Source: Phocoena phocoena
Taxonomy: Eukaryota; Chordata; Mammalia; Artiodactyla; Phocoenidae
DNA: 64,000 nt
Direction of reading: 5' to 3'
Assembly (NCBI RefSeq): GCF_963924675.1
Contig: NC_089222.1
Span: forward strand, 108,329,316 to 108,393,315
Each line of letters opens with the position of its first letter. The first letter of the stretch is position 1. The notes beneath the pieces were generated by a model. The model worked only from the letters and a program-made list of their open reading frames with translations, was not told where the DNA came from and did no database searches. The translations under genes were made by a program, and so were the position numbers. This document shows, one piece after another, positions 12,298 to 22,293 of the stretch.

Positions 12298-12540
12298 TTA
12301 ATCGACCTTTTTTGAAGGGAAATTTGTAAAATTTCCTTTATATGCTTTTGTTACGAAGATGTTGAATGAGGCATCAACCAGAACAATGATATAGTTACTG
12401 AACACTGGGATTGATGAGCTCATATTTGGTAACGTTTTGTCAATCTGAATTACCAGGTTTATTGTATCAAAGCCTTTGACGTTCTGGGCCATCTTACCTA
12501 TGATCTCTGAATTTATAGTGATAATATAATCATTCCTCAT
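12298..12540 (-). other. Orphan open frame with several CpGs; unrecognised
   Basis: An 80-codon minus-strand frame runs from ATG at 12540 to a stop at 12298. The product has a mildly hydrophobic stretch (SNYIIVLVDASFNIFV) and no domain I recognise. At least four CpG dinucleotides fall within about 190 bases, while the AT-rich flanks have almost none, which could mean constraint or a younger insertion. No good splice sites bracket it: a weak acceptor-like 'aattcag' and a donor-like GTAAGA both lie inside its start. It could be a pseudogene fragment, a diverged transposon piece or chance. Confidence 0.2.
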
Positions 12541-12790
12541 AAATTAATCTCTATATGGGCAATATGCAAACTATGCATGAGTGCATTAAATCTCATTTAA
12601 AAATAAAAGGCTTACATAAATCACTTTAAAATATATTAATAGTCTAAGACTCCAAAGTAATTTATAAATATATTCTTTATAATTTGGGGAAATATTTTCC
12701 CATTGAAATAATATTATAGAAATGTAGTGATGATTTCAGATATAGCTATTTAAATTCTGCTAATGTCTCTAAGATATAGAACCTAGTGTG

Positions 12791-12823
<33 letters not shown>

Positions 12824-13303
12824 TCTATGATTTTATGAAAAGCTTTCAGAGTTCCACTTTAAGAAGTCAATTCACAGGTGGAAGATAATCTCTTTCCTCT
12901 CACCACCCACTCAAGAAAAATTAGGTGGCATCATCACCAAGCTATTGTAAGTAACAAGTTCTAACCTCTCTATGAAAGACGTATCCCAAAGAGAGATGCA
13001 CAGTCTATGGTTTTCTGAAAAGCTTAAGTATCTAAATAGATGTAGGGGAAAAAAAGAAAGGAAAGATCATTTCAGTTTCAAGATGATTCATAATAAAAAC
13101 TTCCCTAGTATTTAATGGAATATAAATTGAAACACGCCCCCATAGTTCTCGAGATTTGTCTTGCATTTAATTTCCTTTTATCCCTGCAATCTCTTTAGCA
13201 GGAAAGGTAGCTCTTATGTGTCCAGTCCAATAGAGGCAGCATGAGTTCTCTTTAATTTACTGCATCATATTAACTTACTTGCTATTTTGACACTTTTAGT
13301 GGG
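12541..13303. other. Unassigned AT-rich DNA with a CA microsatellite
   Basis: No gene seen. Apart from the CA tract the sequence is unremarkable, and no nameable repeat was found. Confidence 0.45.
12794..12822. repeat. (AC)n microsatellite
   Basis: A pure AC dinucleotide run of about 29 bases, preceded by GTGTGTATAC, which gives a short self-complementary edge. Confidence 0.95.
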
Positions 13304-13388
13304 TTTTTTGTTGTTGCTGTTGTTGGTTTTATTTGGTTGCACTGGGTCTTAGCTGCAGCAGGCGGGCTCCTTAGTTGTGACTCGTTCT
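13304..13388 (-). mobile_element. 5'-truncated CHR SINE stub with target-site duplication
   Basis: The complement gives the 3' tail of a long-form CHR SINE: 'cacaactaaggagcccgcctgc', 'agctaagacccagtgcaacc', then an A/C-rich tail. It is flanked by ACTTTTAGTGGG (13292-13303) and ACTTTTAGGGGG (13389-13400), an 11-of-12 duplication. Only about 85 bp were inserted, so the head with the pol III promoter never arrived. Confidence 0.7.
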
Positions 13389-13400
13389 ACTTTTAGGGGG

Positions 13401-14280
13401 ATGTAGTCATTTTGATGTGTATGGATTCAGCAAAGAATCTGGCAACATGTCTGAGAAAGCCTTGCGTGTAAGATGAAGAAATATAGCCTGAAAGTGAAGA
13501 AAACTGACTCGATTGATAGGCTTAATGCAAATGACTAAGCTGGAGGACAGTCTAATTAAGGGGCAACACCAATGTCAAACTGGGGAGAGTAGCTACAAGA
13601 CCAGAAAATGCTGTTCTCTTTAACATATTAATTAGTAATTAAGTGTCTTCACTTTATTAGTTAAAGAAAAAAACACTGTTCTTTATGATATTTGATAAAA
13701 AATTATGCTAGAAGTGATTGGCAAAATGCCAAAAGACCAAAGTCCATAAAGGTCTCAACAGATTTATATGATCATCCAAATAAATTAAAATGAAGTAACT
13801 GATGCTTCTTATGACTTAATAGCACCAAAGTATCTCTTTTCTTTGAAAACTTCTAAAATAGCATTATGGCAGTATCAGACGTTTCACATCTGATATTTCC
13901 CTTCAATTTCTATTTCTCTTCCACATTTCTGTGACCTTCAGGAGTGAGAGATGGTAAAAAAAAAAAAAAATGTATTAGAATCATCCCAATAACTATGATG
14001 TGTTGCTGGATATTTCATGTTCATTTTTCTTCTCTCTGTCATTTTGTGTTTTATCTTCTATAAGCTTATCAATTATATTTTTCACTCAAAATTGCTTAAG
14101 ATTAGAGAGTCTCTGTCCATGATCTGCTCAAAGATTTTGGACAGTACAGAGTTGGCACTATTCTAAATTAAGTCAAGTTAGTTCGTTTTCAGACTAATGG
14201 AAAGTGAATGTAGTGTGCAACAGTATTTCAATTAAGCCACTTTTTTTGGTACAGATGCCTGAAGAAACCCAATCTTTGAT
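13401..14280. other. Unassigned AT-rich DNA
   Basis: No gene or nameable repeat. A poly(A) run near 13956-13970 may be the tail of an unidentified retroposon. Confidence 0.45.
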
Positions 14281-14340
14281 TGAGCAATAGAAATAAATGC
14301 ACTTGTGGTTTGAGCAATAGAAATAAATGCATTTGTGATT
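14281..14340. repeat. Two-copy tandem duplication, 30-bp unit
   Basis: Units 14281-14310 and 14311-14340 each begin TGAGCAATAGAAATAAATGC and differ at two positions (ACTTGTGGTT versus ATTTGTGATT). The second unit abuts the L1 tail insertion. Confidence 0.9.
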
Positions 14341-14343
14341 CTT

Positions 14344-14407
14344 TTTTTAAATCTTTTATTTATTTATTTATTTTACCATTTTTATTGGAGTATAACTGCT
14401 TTACCAC
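14344..14407 (-). mobile_element. Very short L1 3'-tail insertion (about 64 bp) with TSD
   Basis: The complement reads 'gtaaagcagttatactccaataaaaatgg' followed by an (AAAT)-rich tail, i.e. the extreme 3' end of a cetartiodactyl L1 with its polyadenylation signal. TTGTGATTCTT occurs on both sides (14333-14343 and 14408-14418), consistent with a target-site duplication. It is an extremely 5'-truncated copy. Confidence 0.75.
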
Positions 14408-14634
14408 TTGTGATTCTTGATGCTTTATTTTCAGACTATAAAGTCAAATTGGTAGGAGGAGGGTGATGGGAGTACACATCAATGCATTTTAAAAATTACT
14501 GTATATCATTAGTTTTTTCCACATAAATTTGAGAAACAACCCTTATAGAGATATTTAGGTACATATATAGAAAAGCCTGTGCTTTCTCGAGAATTCTAAG
14601 GGCCAATTCTATTTTTGTTGCTGAGTTTCTTTTT

Positions 14635-14790
14635 GATCTTGGGAAATCAAGTTAACCATTCAGGACTTCAGTTACTTTATCTGAAAACAGATAAAATATC
14701 TTCCTCATAGGACTTTTATTGGGAAAAGTAAATGCACACAAAACACCTAGCATATTGCTTGCCTGAATGACTTGATAAATGTTTGTTTTC
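14635..14790 (+). mobile_element. MIR SINE
   Basis: The MIR core order is visible: 'cttgggaaatcaagttaaccattcaggacttcagttactttatctgaaaa', 'ataaaatatcttcctcataggactttta', 'gtaaatgcacacaaaacacctagca' and 'tgacttgataaatgtttg'. It is old and inactive. Confidence 0.6.
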
Positions 14791-16024
14791 TTCCCCAAAT
14801 CTGAACCAATATATTTAGGAGACTATGTACTTGAGTTACCTGAAATCATAGGCATTAAATATCATTTTAAAGAATAAATTATTCATACTACACATATATT
14901 TGACTCAGTTTGTAATATTTGGAGAAAAAAATCAAAACATCTTTATTTTCTTTAGACCTCATCAAGAAAAAAGAGCTCTGTACAGGCATAAGTTTCCTAA
15001 AACCAAAGTGTTGCATTTTTTTTCTATGTTTACAACTTTCAGAAAGATTAATCTATTTAATATGTTCAAGGTCCAAAAGATTATTTAAAAATACATGGCA
15101 TAAATATGTAACACAGGTTTGGGTTGTGTTAGGATGAATAACAGAGAGTGTTTTCTCTCTGATTGGGAACAGTATTTCTTATCTGGAGTGACATCAGGTG
15201 ACACCCGTGAATGTTATTTTTAAATCATTGGATATGCTTGTTGTTCCAACTGCACCAGCACCTGGTGAAATATGCAGCTGAGGGGACTTGGCAATTTTAA
15301 AATAAGTGAATCAGAGCTTATTTTTAATTTCAATTTCAAATGCTATAATCACCTGTATTTAATATTAGCCATATTTAGACAAGCTGCCTGTCTCCACTTA
15401 AACGTATCCTCTTTACCTCTGTCATTCTGCAAGCCAACGTTTTAACTGCTTTCTTTCAATATGTAGATTTATCTTCTCCCATGGCTGGGTTGTCATTAAA
15501 ACTGTCACAAACTAATTATTTATGTATACCTATTTATTATTAAACCAGTAAAATCTTCACCCTCACTGACTGCCTTTCTCCCAGGTCACCTTGTGAGCAA
15601 AACTTTGCATTTTTCAATTCACTGTTGGTTTCCCATCCATCTCTGTGTATATTAAAGCTGCTCTACTTTCCTTATGGCAAGTTTTATCTGACTAAGTCAT
15701 ATGCCTTCCAGTATTGCTACCCTTTTGTTATAGTCTTACCATTGTACTTTTATTAAAACATTTCTAGTAACAGCACATAAAAGGGTGTTATAACAAAGTA
15801 TCCCTAAATCACGAAATTAAATTTGAGTTTTGTAATATCTGTGAATTGACCTAGAGCCTGGAAAATTTAGGTCATACATAGAAGGAAAACTCAAAACTCA
15901 AGCATATCAATAATGTGAAAAGTGCAAGGCAAATCACTCTTTTTTAAGGTGCTAATATTTAGTGCCTTTGGATGACATTTGAGTCATCATACAGTGCTAG
16001 AGTTTAGACTTTATATAAGGCATT
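14791..16024. other. Unassigned AT-rich DNA
   Basis: Two overlapping 62- and 72-codon plus frames (14900-15137) are low in complexity and domainless. No RNA gene or nameable repeat was found. The part around 15370-15660 is slightly pyrimidine-rich and could hide an old L2 piece. Confidence 0.4.
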
Positions 16025-16195
16025 CTGTGTTAGGCATTGTCAGGGCAGCAAGGATGAAAAAAACAGTCTTTACTCTTATAAGGGACTTATAGGCTATTAG
16101 AGGAACTGCATGTGTATCTAACTACAGTAAAGGTTAATGATAACAAAAGAAGTATGTGAAACAAAGAGGGGAGAAAAGGAGAGAGTTTTCTTATG
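16025..16195 (-). mobile_element. L2 LINE 3'-end fragment, inverted
   Basis: 'tgtgttaggcattgtcagggcagcaaggatgaaaaaaacagtctttactcttataagggacttataggctattagag' follows the complement of the L2 3' terminus (cf. 'gtgccaggcactg ... gatacagcagtgaacaaaacagac ... tggagcttacattctag'). Confidence 0.45.
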
Positions 16196-17008
16196 TCCTG
16201 ATTTTTTTAAGTCCTTCCAAGAACTATAGTTTATTAACTTGTCAGGGTGAGCTTATAATAACTACAATAAACCAAATGTTCATCAAATTGAATTAGATTC
16301 AAATTAAAATTTGGTTGTTTTTCTTATTTTGAAGAGACTCTATAATTCATGCTCTTAACTGAACTTAAACATCTTCATTTCTTTTGCACCTACTTTAAAT
16401 CATATTCCTTATTCTTTTTCAGTCCCCATTAAAGCAGTAAGATACATTGATTAGCAGAAATGTTTAGGTATACATTATAATTTTGAATTTTGAATGATAA
16501 TTTTGAACTTTAAGATTGATGGATGCTAAAGAATAGTAGCGAAGTTTGGAGTTTTCTTGGAAAAATGATTATCCCACACAGCTGATATAAAATAAAACAG
16601 AAAGACACAAGAAGAATTTCTAGATATCAAACATACGCATCCAAAATGTAATGTTTTACTTGAATAAAAATACACATCTTATAAAAGGTAATGTCAGTTA
16701 CCCAATATATAAAGCAGAAATCTCTCTAAAAAATGAAAATAACTATTCAGAGGAGGAAGCAAACCACCAGAGATGGCCCATTCATGTATCCATATCCTGA
16801 GAGATTTGCAACAGACAGTTTGGATTGATATCATTGGGGATAAAAAGACTTATCCTCACAAAGGAAATAAGAGCCAACATTTATCATTCTGACAAAAGGT
16901 CATGGGTTTGCTTTAAAACATGTTTCATGCAAATATTTAAACATATGGCCTGTAACCTCTCAATTTTGAAATAACTTGTTGTTTAATAGTAAAATAATTA
17001 TTTGTAAG

Positions 17009-17042
<34 letters not shown>

Positions 17043-17279
17043 CTATTTTTCTAAGTGTCTGATTCTGCCTAGTAAACCATTCTCTATAGTGTCTTTTCTT
17101 TGTAGCGTCTTAAAGATTATTTTCCTAGAGGAGGTCAAGACAGTAATTGAATTCCATTTCAAATATTAAGATTGTGAAGTTAATTAAAAATACTTCTAAC
17201 CCAAGATCTTTCTTTTTCTTAGCAATTTAATATTATTTATAATCTTCAATAGTTTATTCTTCATAAGACCTAAAAAATT
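16196..17279. other. Unassigned AT-rich DNA with a TG microsatellite
   Basis: No gene seen. Around 16600-16900 the sequence is somewhat less AT-rich, but nothing could be named. Confidence 0.45.
17014..17042. repeat. (TG)n microsatellite
   Basis: An uninterrupted TG dinucleotide run of about 29 bases. Confidence 0.95.
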
Positions 17280-17289
17280 TGAACTGTCT

Positions 17290-17483
17290 TGGGGCTTCCC
17301 TGGTGGTGCAGTGGTTGAGGGTCTGCCTGCCGATGCAGGGGACACGGGTTCGTGCCCCGGTCCGGGAGGATCCCACATGCCGCGGAGCGGCTGGGCCCGT
17401 GAGCCATGGCCGCTGAGCCTGCGCGTCCGGAGCCTGTGCTCCGCAACGGGAGAGGCCACAACAGTGAGAGGCCCGCGTACCGC

Positions 17484-17511
<28 letters not shown>
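17290..17511 (+). mobile_element. CHR SINE, short cetacean-deletion form
   Basis: The whole element is present: a tRNA-derived head from GGGCTTCCCTGGTGGTGCAG, a B box within 'gggttcgtgcccc', the GC-rich body 'ccgcggagcggctgggcccgtgagcc' and a 3' end 'ggcccgcgtaccgc' running into poly(A). A 10-base duplication TGAACTGTCT flanks it (17280-17289 and 17514-17523). The long pure A tail suggests a fairly recent insertion. The open frames read across it are those of the SINE itself. Confidence 0.97.
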
Positions 17512-17514
<3 letters not shown>

Positions 17515-17523
17515 GAACTGTCT

Positions 17524-18569
17524 CTTTTACATAAAATCAAAGCAGGTATAAAATAGATGAGATTAAATTGAAAATTTATAACTGGAAAAAGGATAATGAA
17601 AAAAGCTTAGCTTTTGAAAAAAATCTTAACTAATTTATCATGACAGGCTGAAAAAAGTCACTTAAATCAGTTTATAAAATGACCTAAATTCTTCTACTGT
17701 GACTTGATTGTATGATTTGACAAGTTAAGATTTCACATATAATAAAATAATGACTTCAGAGATCGAATATCTCAGTGTCTGTTTTGACAGATGAATAAAA
17801 TTAGGTTAAGAAAAATTAAATTTTATCATAAATAACAACAAAACTAAACAAATTTGGGCAACAGGTAAGTGCCAAAACTGGAAAATAGATTATGGGACTT
17901 GAGATCCAGAACTCTTTGAAGATAAAACGTTGGGATTCCAGTGTTGTGTTTTCCTGGCCTTCGTAAAGTAGTTTTTGTTGGTCTGTTATTGTTTATTTTA
18001 GGTTATTTTTCAATAATCTTAAACTACTTCTCAAAGAAAAATAAAATATGATGAAAATTAAAGGTCACAGGAATCACAACAAGATTTGTCTAAAGATATG
18101 AAAGGAACATCCCAGGCTCAATATTCAGAAGGTTATCTTAATTTGAGTTCAAAATCAAATATTAATATAGTGTGTTTTTCAACCTCTTACCTTTTCCTTT
18201 TAAATTTGGAGGATATCACAAATATATTGTAATTGGAAAATAGAAAAGTTTTCTATAATATTTTATTGGCATCAAGTTATTTTTATGTTACCTGTGATCT
18301 AGTCTATTTACTATCCTATTCAAAATTATTTTTATTTTCTCTCTAAACACAGTTTGGTTTCTAGGTGTAAAATGATGACATATTATTTCTTTCTTTTTTA
18401 CATAATTTAGAACCTCCAGATCTCAATGGAAAGATTTTAATGTAAATTTCTACACAGATACTATACAAATACACAGCTTCTGGAGAAAAATCTAACAGAA
18501 ATAGCATTATATAAAATTTTGTAGTAATGTTTATTTATGGACCTAGGGGTAAATTCTGCTTCAAAATGT
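17524..18569. other. AT-rich non-coding DNA, nothing identified
   Basis: No frame of 60 codons or more and no nameable repeat. Confidence 0.5.
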
Positions 18570-18581
18570 AGGGAAATATAT

Positions 18582-18612
<31 letters not shown>

Positions 18613-18660
18613 CACATATATGTATATATATACATATATATACTATATGTATACATATAA
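18570..18660. repeat. (TA)n/(TACA)n-rich tract
   Basis: TATATA and TACATA units alternate over about 90 bases, with many self-complementary stretches. It is length-variable low-complexity DNA. Confidence 0.9.
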
Positions 18661-19059
18661 TTTAATTGTATTAACAGACTTTATAAAGTATAGTTAAAAG
18701 AGTGTTTAAAGGGATACATTTATATTATCTGAAAGAGCTATGATTTTGATCATTGATAAATTAGTTATTAAGTGCAAAACCATTTAATGAAATTTTTAAT
18801 TTTATTTTCAAAAGTTACTTTCTGTCATTTGTTATGAACTTATTTCATTTCTTAATTTAAATGTCCCTATAACTTTCTTCTGCCAAAAGAAGAGTCTTAG
18901 TCCAAACTCTTTCATGGTACCTTCACATTTTTGTTGAGCTCTGAAGATACTAGGATAAAATTTTCTATGCATATACATAATCGAAACTCCTAGCACGATG
19001 TCAAGCACAGGTACTTAATTTGTGTATTAAATTATTGATATCAGTTCAATTTGGTGCCA
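18661..19059. other. AT-rich non-coding DNA
   Basis: Nothing identified. Confidence 0.45.
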
Positions 19060-19300
19060 TGAATATTTTTTGAGCATTGTGCTAGATGTTGTGGGGAATA
19101 TTTTTTAAGTTGTTTTAGTCTAAGAGGAAGTCAGAAAGTTAAAAAAAATAATTAGAGCAAGATGCAGTTATGGAAGTGACATAAGGTAACTAAATATAGA
19201 GAGAAAGGAGGGATTAATACTTCTGTGGTGGTAAGAGCAAGTTTCATGCAAGAGAAGAAACTTAAGTGTTAAAGCCAAATAGGATGTCACTGGCACTATT
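19060..19300 (-). mobile_element. Possible L2 fragment, inverted
   Basis: 'atattttttgagcattgtgctagatgttgtggggaata' resembles the complement of the L2 end ('atttattgagcacctactatgtgcc ... aagcgctggggata'). The following 'gagcaagatgcagttatggaagtgac' and 'gcaagttt..gcaagagaagaaacttaagtg' fit poorly conserved L2. Tentative. Confidence 0.35.
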
Positions 19301-19805
19301 ATGGAAAGAAAATTATTTATAACGGTTCCATGTTACTGCAGTGTAGACTGTGACTGGTAGAGTAGCAAGGTGCATATGATTAATTAGCAAATAATTAAAT
19401 AGGCACTTATTTTATTTCTACAATAATCCGGTATTGCATCAATACCAGCATTTTATTGTCAAATGTCAATGAGAGTATCAAAACTTCTAATAGATATTTC
19501 TAATTTTAGAAGTATTATCCTTTCGTTCATTATTCATTATGCCTGCTATTAAATGAAAATTGGAAAAATGTGTTTTAAATGGGCTGTAAAAGATACTTTT
19601 ATTGACAACTTCATATTAAGTAGAGGGAATGGTATTTGTTTAACAGACTAAAAGGTCTAAACTAGTAAATACAGCTAATAATTTATAGAACCCATTTTAC
19701 TTGGGTAGAGCTAATAGGAATTATTAATGCCAACAGTTGAAACTTCGTAGTATAAAACATGCTATGAGAGAAAAATGTGTAAAATTTTATTAAATTTATT
19801 TCCAG
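19301..19805. other. AT-rich non-coding DNA
   Basis: Nothing identified. Confidence 0.45.
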
Positions 19806-20510
19806 AATCCCTTATATGTGGAATCTAAAAAAGGGTACAGGATGTCCCTGGTGGCACAGTGGTTGAGAATCTGCCTGCCAATGCAGGGGACACGGGTTCG
19901 AGCCCTGATCTGGGAAGATCCCACATGCCGTAGAGCAACTAAGCCCCTGTGCCACAACTACTAAGCCTGCACTCTAGAGTCCGCGAGCCACAACTACTGA
20001 AGCCTGCGTGCCTAGAGCCTGTGATCTGCAGCAAGAGAAGCCACCGCAATGAGAAGCCCATGCACCGCAATGAAGAGTAGCCCTCACTGGCCACAACTAG
20101 AGAAAGCCCATGCACAGGGACAAAGACCCAACACAGCCCAAAATATATAAATAAATAAAAAATGGTAGCACCTTGATTTTAAAAAAATAAATAAATAATT
20201 TAAAAGGGTACAAATCAACTTACCCACAAAACAGAAACAGAGTTACAGATGTAGAAAACAAACATGGTTACCAGGGGTTAAGAGGAGAGAGGGATAGATT
20301 GGGATTGACATTCACACACTACTATATATAAAATAGATAACTAATAAGAACCTACTGTATAGCACAGGGAACTCTACTCAATACTCTGTAATGGCCTATA
20401 TGGGAAAAGAATCTAAAAAAGAGTGGATATATGTGTATATGTATAACTGATTCACTTTGCTATACAGCAGAAACTCACACAACATTGTAAATCAACTATA
20501 ATAATTTTTT
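19806..20510 (+). mobile_element. L1 LINE 3' end (cetartiodactyl type), split by a SINE
   Basis: The left part 'cccttatatgtggaatctaaaaaagggtaca' continues after the SINE as 'aatcaacttacccacaaaacagaaacagagttacaga', 'aaacaaacatggttaccaggggttaag', 'cacactactatatataaaatagataactaataagaacctactgtatagcacaggga', 'ttcactttgctatacagcag' and 'acacaacattgtaaatcaactataat'. This is the 3' end of an L1 of the lineage shared by whales and ruminants. It is 5'-truncated. Confidence 0.75.
19840..20201 (+). mobile_element. CHR SINE, long form, nested in an L1
   Basis: It starts GATGTCCCTGGTGGCACAG and has an intact B box within 'gggttcgagccct', then two copies of a 'gccacaactact..gcctg' unit (19951-19969, 19987-20006), then the long tail 'gcaatgaagagtagccctcactggcc ... 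aaagacccaacacagcc'. An 11-base duplication AAAAGGGTACA flanks it (19829-19839, 20202-20212). The A-rich tail is interrupted by unique sequence ending in TTTT (20163-20180). It is younger than the host L1. Confidence 0.95.
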
Positions 20511-20934
20511 TAAATCAGTTTTTAAAAGCCTTCAGTTATAAAAAGAATAAGATAATGGTTGTCATATTTAATATGAGTAAACATTCTTTACTTATTTATC
20601 ACAGGGCTATTGATAAGAAAAGTCTTATATAATTGCTTTTATGTGAGTTAAGTTAGAACATATACATTTGTATTAAAATAGTGAAAAAGGCTAATAATAA
20701 CATATAGTTCCTTCAAGATACTTAGATTCAAAATGGGTGTAAGTTTTAAAAGATGAGGTATCCTTCCATCAAATAAAACTTGCTATAGGAACTTCAGTTA
20801 CTAGAAATTCCAGCCTTTCTGTATTACATGTTCTGGACTCAAGAATCTGCATTGCCCATGAAACCTGGGTTTGCAAAAATCCAATATGGAAAATTGTACC
20901 CCACTATAAAATTGACCTTGAACACCACTTATTT
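20511..20934. other. AT-rich non-coding DNA
   Basis: Nothing identified. Confidence 0.45.
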
Positions 20935-21260
20935 GGCCTCTTTAATTCTCCAGTTTATTTCCTCACCTCATCAATCTCCTATTTGGCTTATTAGCTTGAT
21001 TTGACTCCGTCACTACTGTATCTCATTATATGGCATAAGATTCAGTAATTATATGTTGACCATTCTCTTCTAGAAAGACTTTCAGGACCTCTGTATGGTG
21101 TACATCTTGTCCTTAATTCTAAGCACTTTTCATTGACTCAAACTTCTTAAGCTCCTCACCAGAATGTGAGCTCCAATTATTTTTAGCCCTGTGTCCCATG
21201 TTACCAGCATCTGGTAAATAATAGGTGCTCTAGATGTTCACTGAATGAGTGAAAATATGT
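20935..21260 (+). mobile_element. L2 LINE 3' part
   Basis: The order is 'tttctgacc'-like middle, 'ctaagcacttttcattgactcaaac', 'ctcctcaccagaatgtgagctccaatt', 'agccctgtgtcccatgttaccagcatctggtaaataataggtgctc', 'gttcactgaatgagtgaaa'. This is the L2 3' terminus ('agaatgtaagctccatgagg ... cagcacctagaacagtgcc ... ataggcgctcaataaat'). Confidence 0.55.
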
Positions 21261-22149
21261 TTCCAGAAAGTTACTTAATGATTAAGGGGACATCATGGGA
21301 AATTAACAGTTTTGCATACCAAATAACACTAGTATTATTTCTCTCATACCCATAACCTTATATACTTTCCTCAACAAATCTGCAAGATGGGCCTTATTCA
21401 TTTCTATTTTATAAATTAGAAACCTGAGTTTCCAAGAAGTTAGAGACTTGCCTAAAATCACATATCTTAGCTAAAGATTCCACATGGATCTTTCCACTGG
21501 TTTCAATTAATCCTAGAAAGAGCTATTAGGACATAAATATACATGTTTCTAATTATAACATCAATTACTTGCATATATTTCTATAGAGTCCACTAGGCAT
21601 TGACACATGCATTATGCAATTTTATCTAAAGAAAACATCCATTAGTTTGATAGACCAGAGATCATAAATTGTGAAATTTTAAAGAAGCAGCTGAAGGGTA
21701 ACTTTTTCTATGCAATGTCACTGGTTCTTTCAGAGCTGGTCATATCTTCATTTTAAGTATAATATCAATGTGTATATATCTCTAAATTGGACTTTCCAGG
21801 ATTAATTATAACTAGTTGACTCCAGGTTTGTTTCCCTCACTTGATCATGACAGGCTTGATGTTAGGAATCTTAGGGAGTTGTTAATTTATTCAATTAATT
21901 CTAAGCATTCTTTTAAAGTGTGTATTGCTATATTTATCAGAAAACACATTATGGTTCAATTCCTCCATCACATGTATTAGAGGTGTGTAAATTCAATTCA
22001 CCTGTATTCAAGAAGACATTTGCCATGAACATGTACAATGCTAGACATTGAGGGGAAGATAGGATGAAAACTTATATTTACTTTTAAAACTCTGTAAAAG
22101 TTTTAAGTCTAATAAAATAAAATTTTGGAATATCTAATGAAAGAATTAT
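21261..22149. other. AT-rich DNA with possible old repeat pieces
   Basis: 'acattttataaattagaaacctgagtttccaagaagttagagacttgcctaa' near 21405-21455 resembles an inverted MIR core, and 'catgtacaatgctagacattgaggggaagataggatg' near 22029-22065 an inverted L2 end. Both are too diverged to place with confidence. No gene was seen. Confidence 0.35.
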
Positions 22150-22236
22150 TTTCTCTCTTTATGTTTGTCAGTTTCTGCCTATCTCTTTTTCTCTGCTTTT
22201 CTTTGTCTCCTTGCTTTAATCTATCTCTCCCTTTCT

Positions 22237-22239
<3 letters not shown>
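22150..22239. repeat. Pyrimidine-rich (CTTT/CTCT) tract
   Basis: A strand-biased T/C-rich stretch runs straight into the CA microsatellite. The compound tract gives open frames on both strands (for example a run of alternating Cys-Val residues), which are artefacts of the repeat. Confidence 0.8.

Positions 22240-22290
<51 letters not shown>
22240..22290. repeat. Long (CA)n microsatellite, about 25 units
   Basis: An uninterrupted CA run of about 51 bases, the longest dinucleotide array in the window. Its length and purity predict polymorphism. Confidence 0.97.

Positions 22291-22293
<3 letters not shown>

Noticed and set aside
14281..14340. Short direct repeats considered as a possible CRISPR array or satellite
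   Set aside because: There are only two units with no spacers, and the genome is mammalian; a local tandem duplication is sufficient.
17196..17556. Open frames of 71-114 codons on both strands around 17.2-17.6 kb, with similar products at 27.3, 35.6, 40.7, 41.5, 48.2, 50.8 and 55.3 kb
   Set aside because: They translate the CpG-rich body of CHR SINEs. The same peptides recur at every copy in several frames, so they reflect shared repeat DNA and not a gene family.
19840..20201. tRNA-like head with a pol III B box (also in the other CHR copies)
   Set aside because: It is the tRNA-derived promoter region of a SINE followed by a non-tRNA body and tail; there is no mature tRNA fold or anticodon arm to support a tRNA gene.
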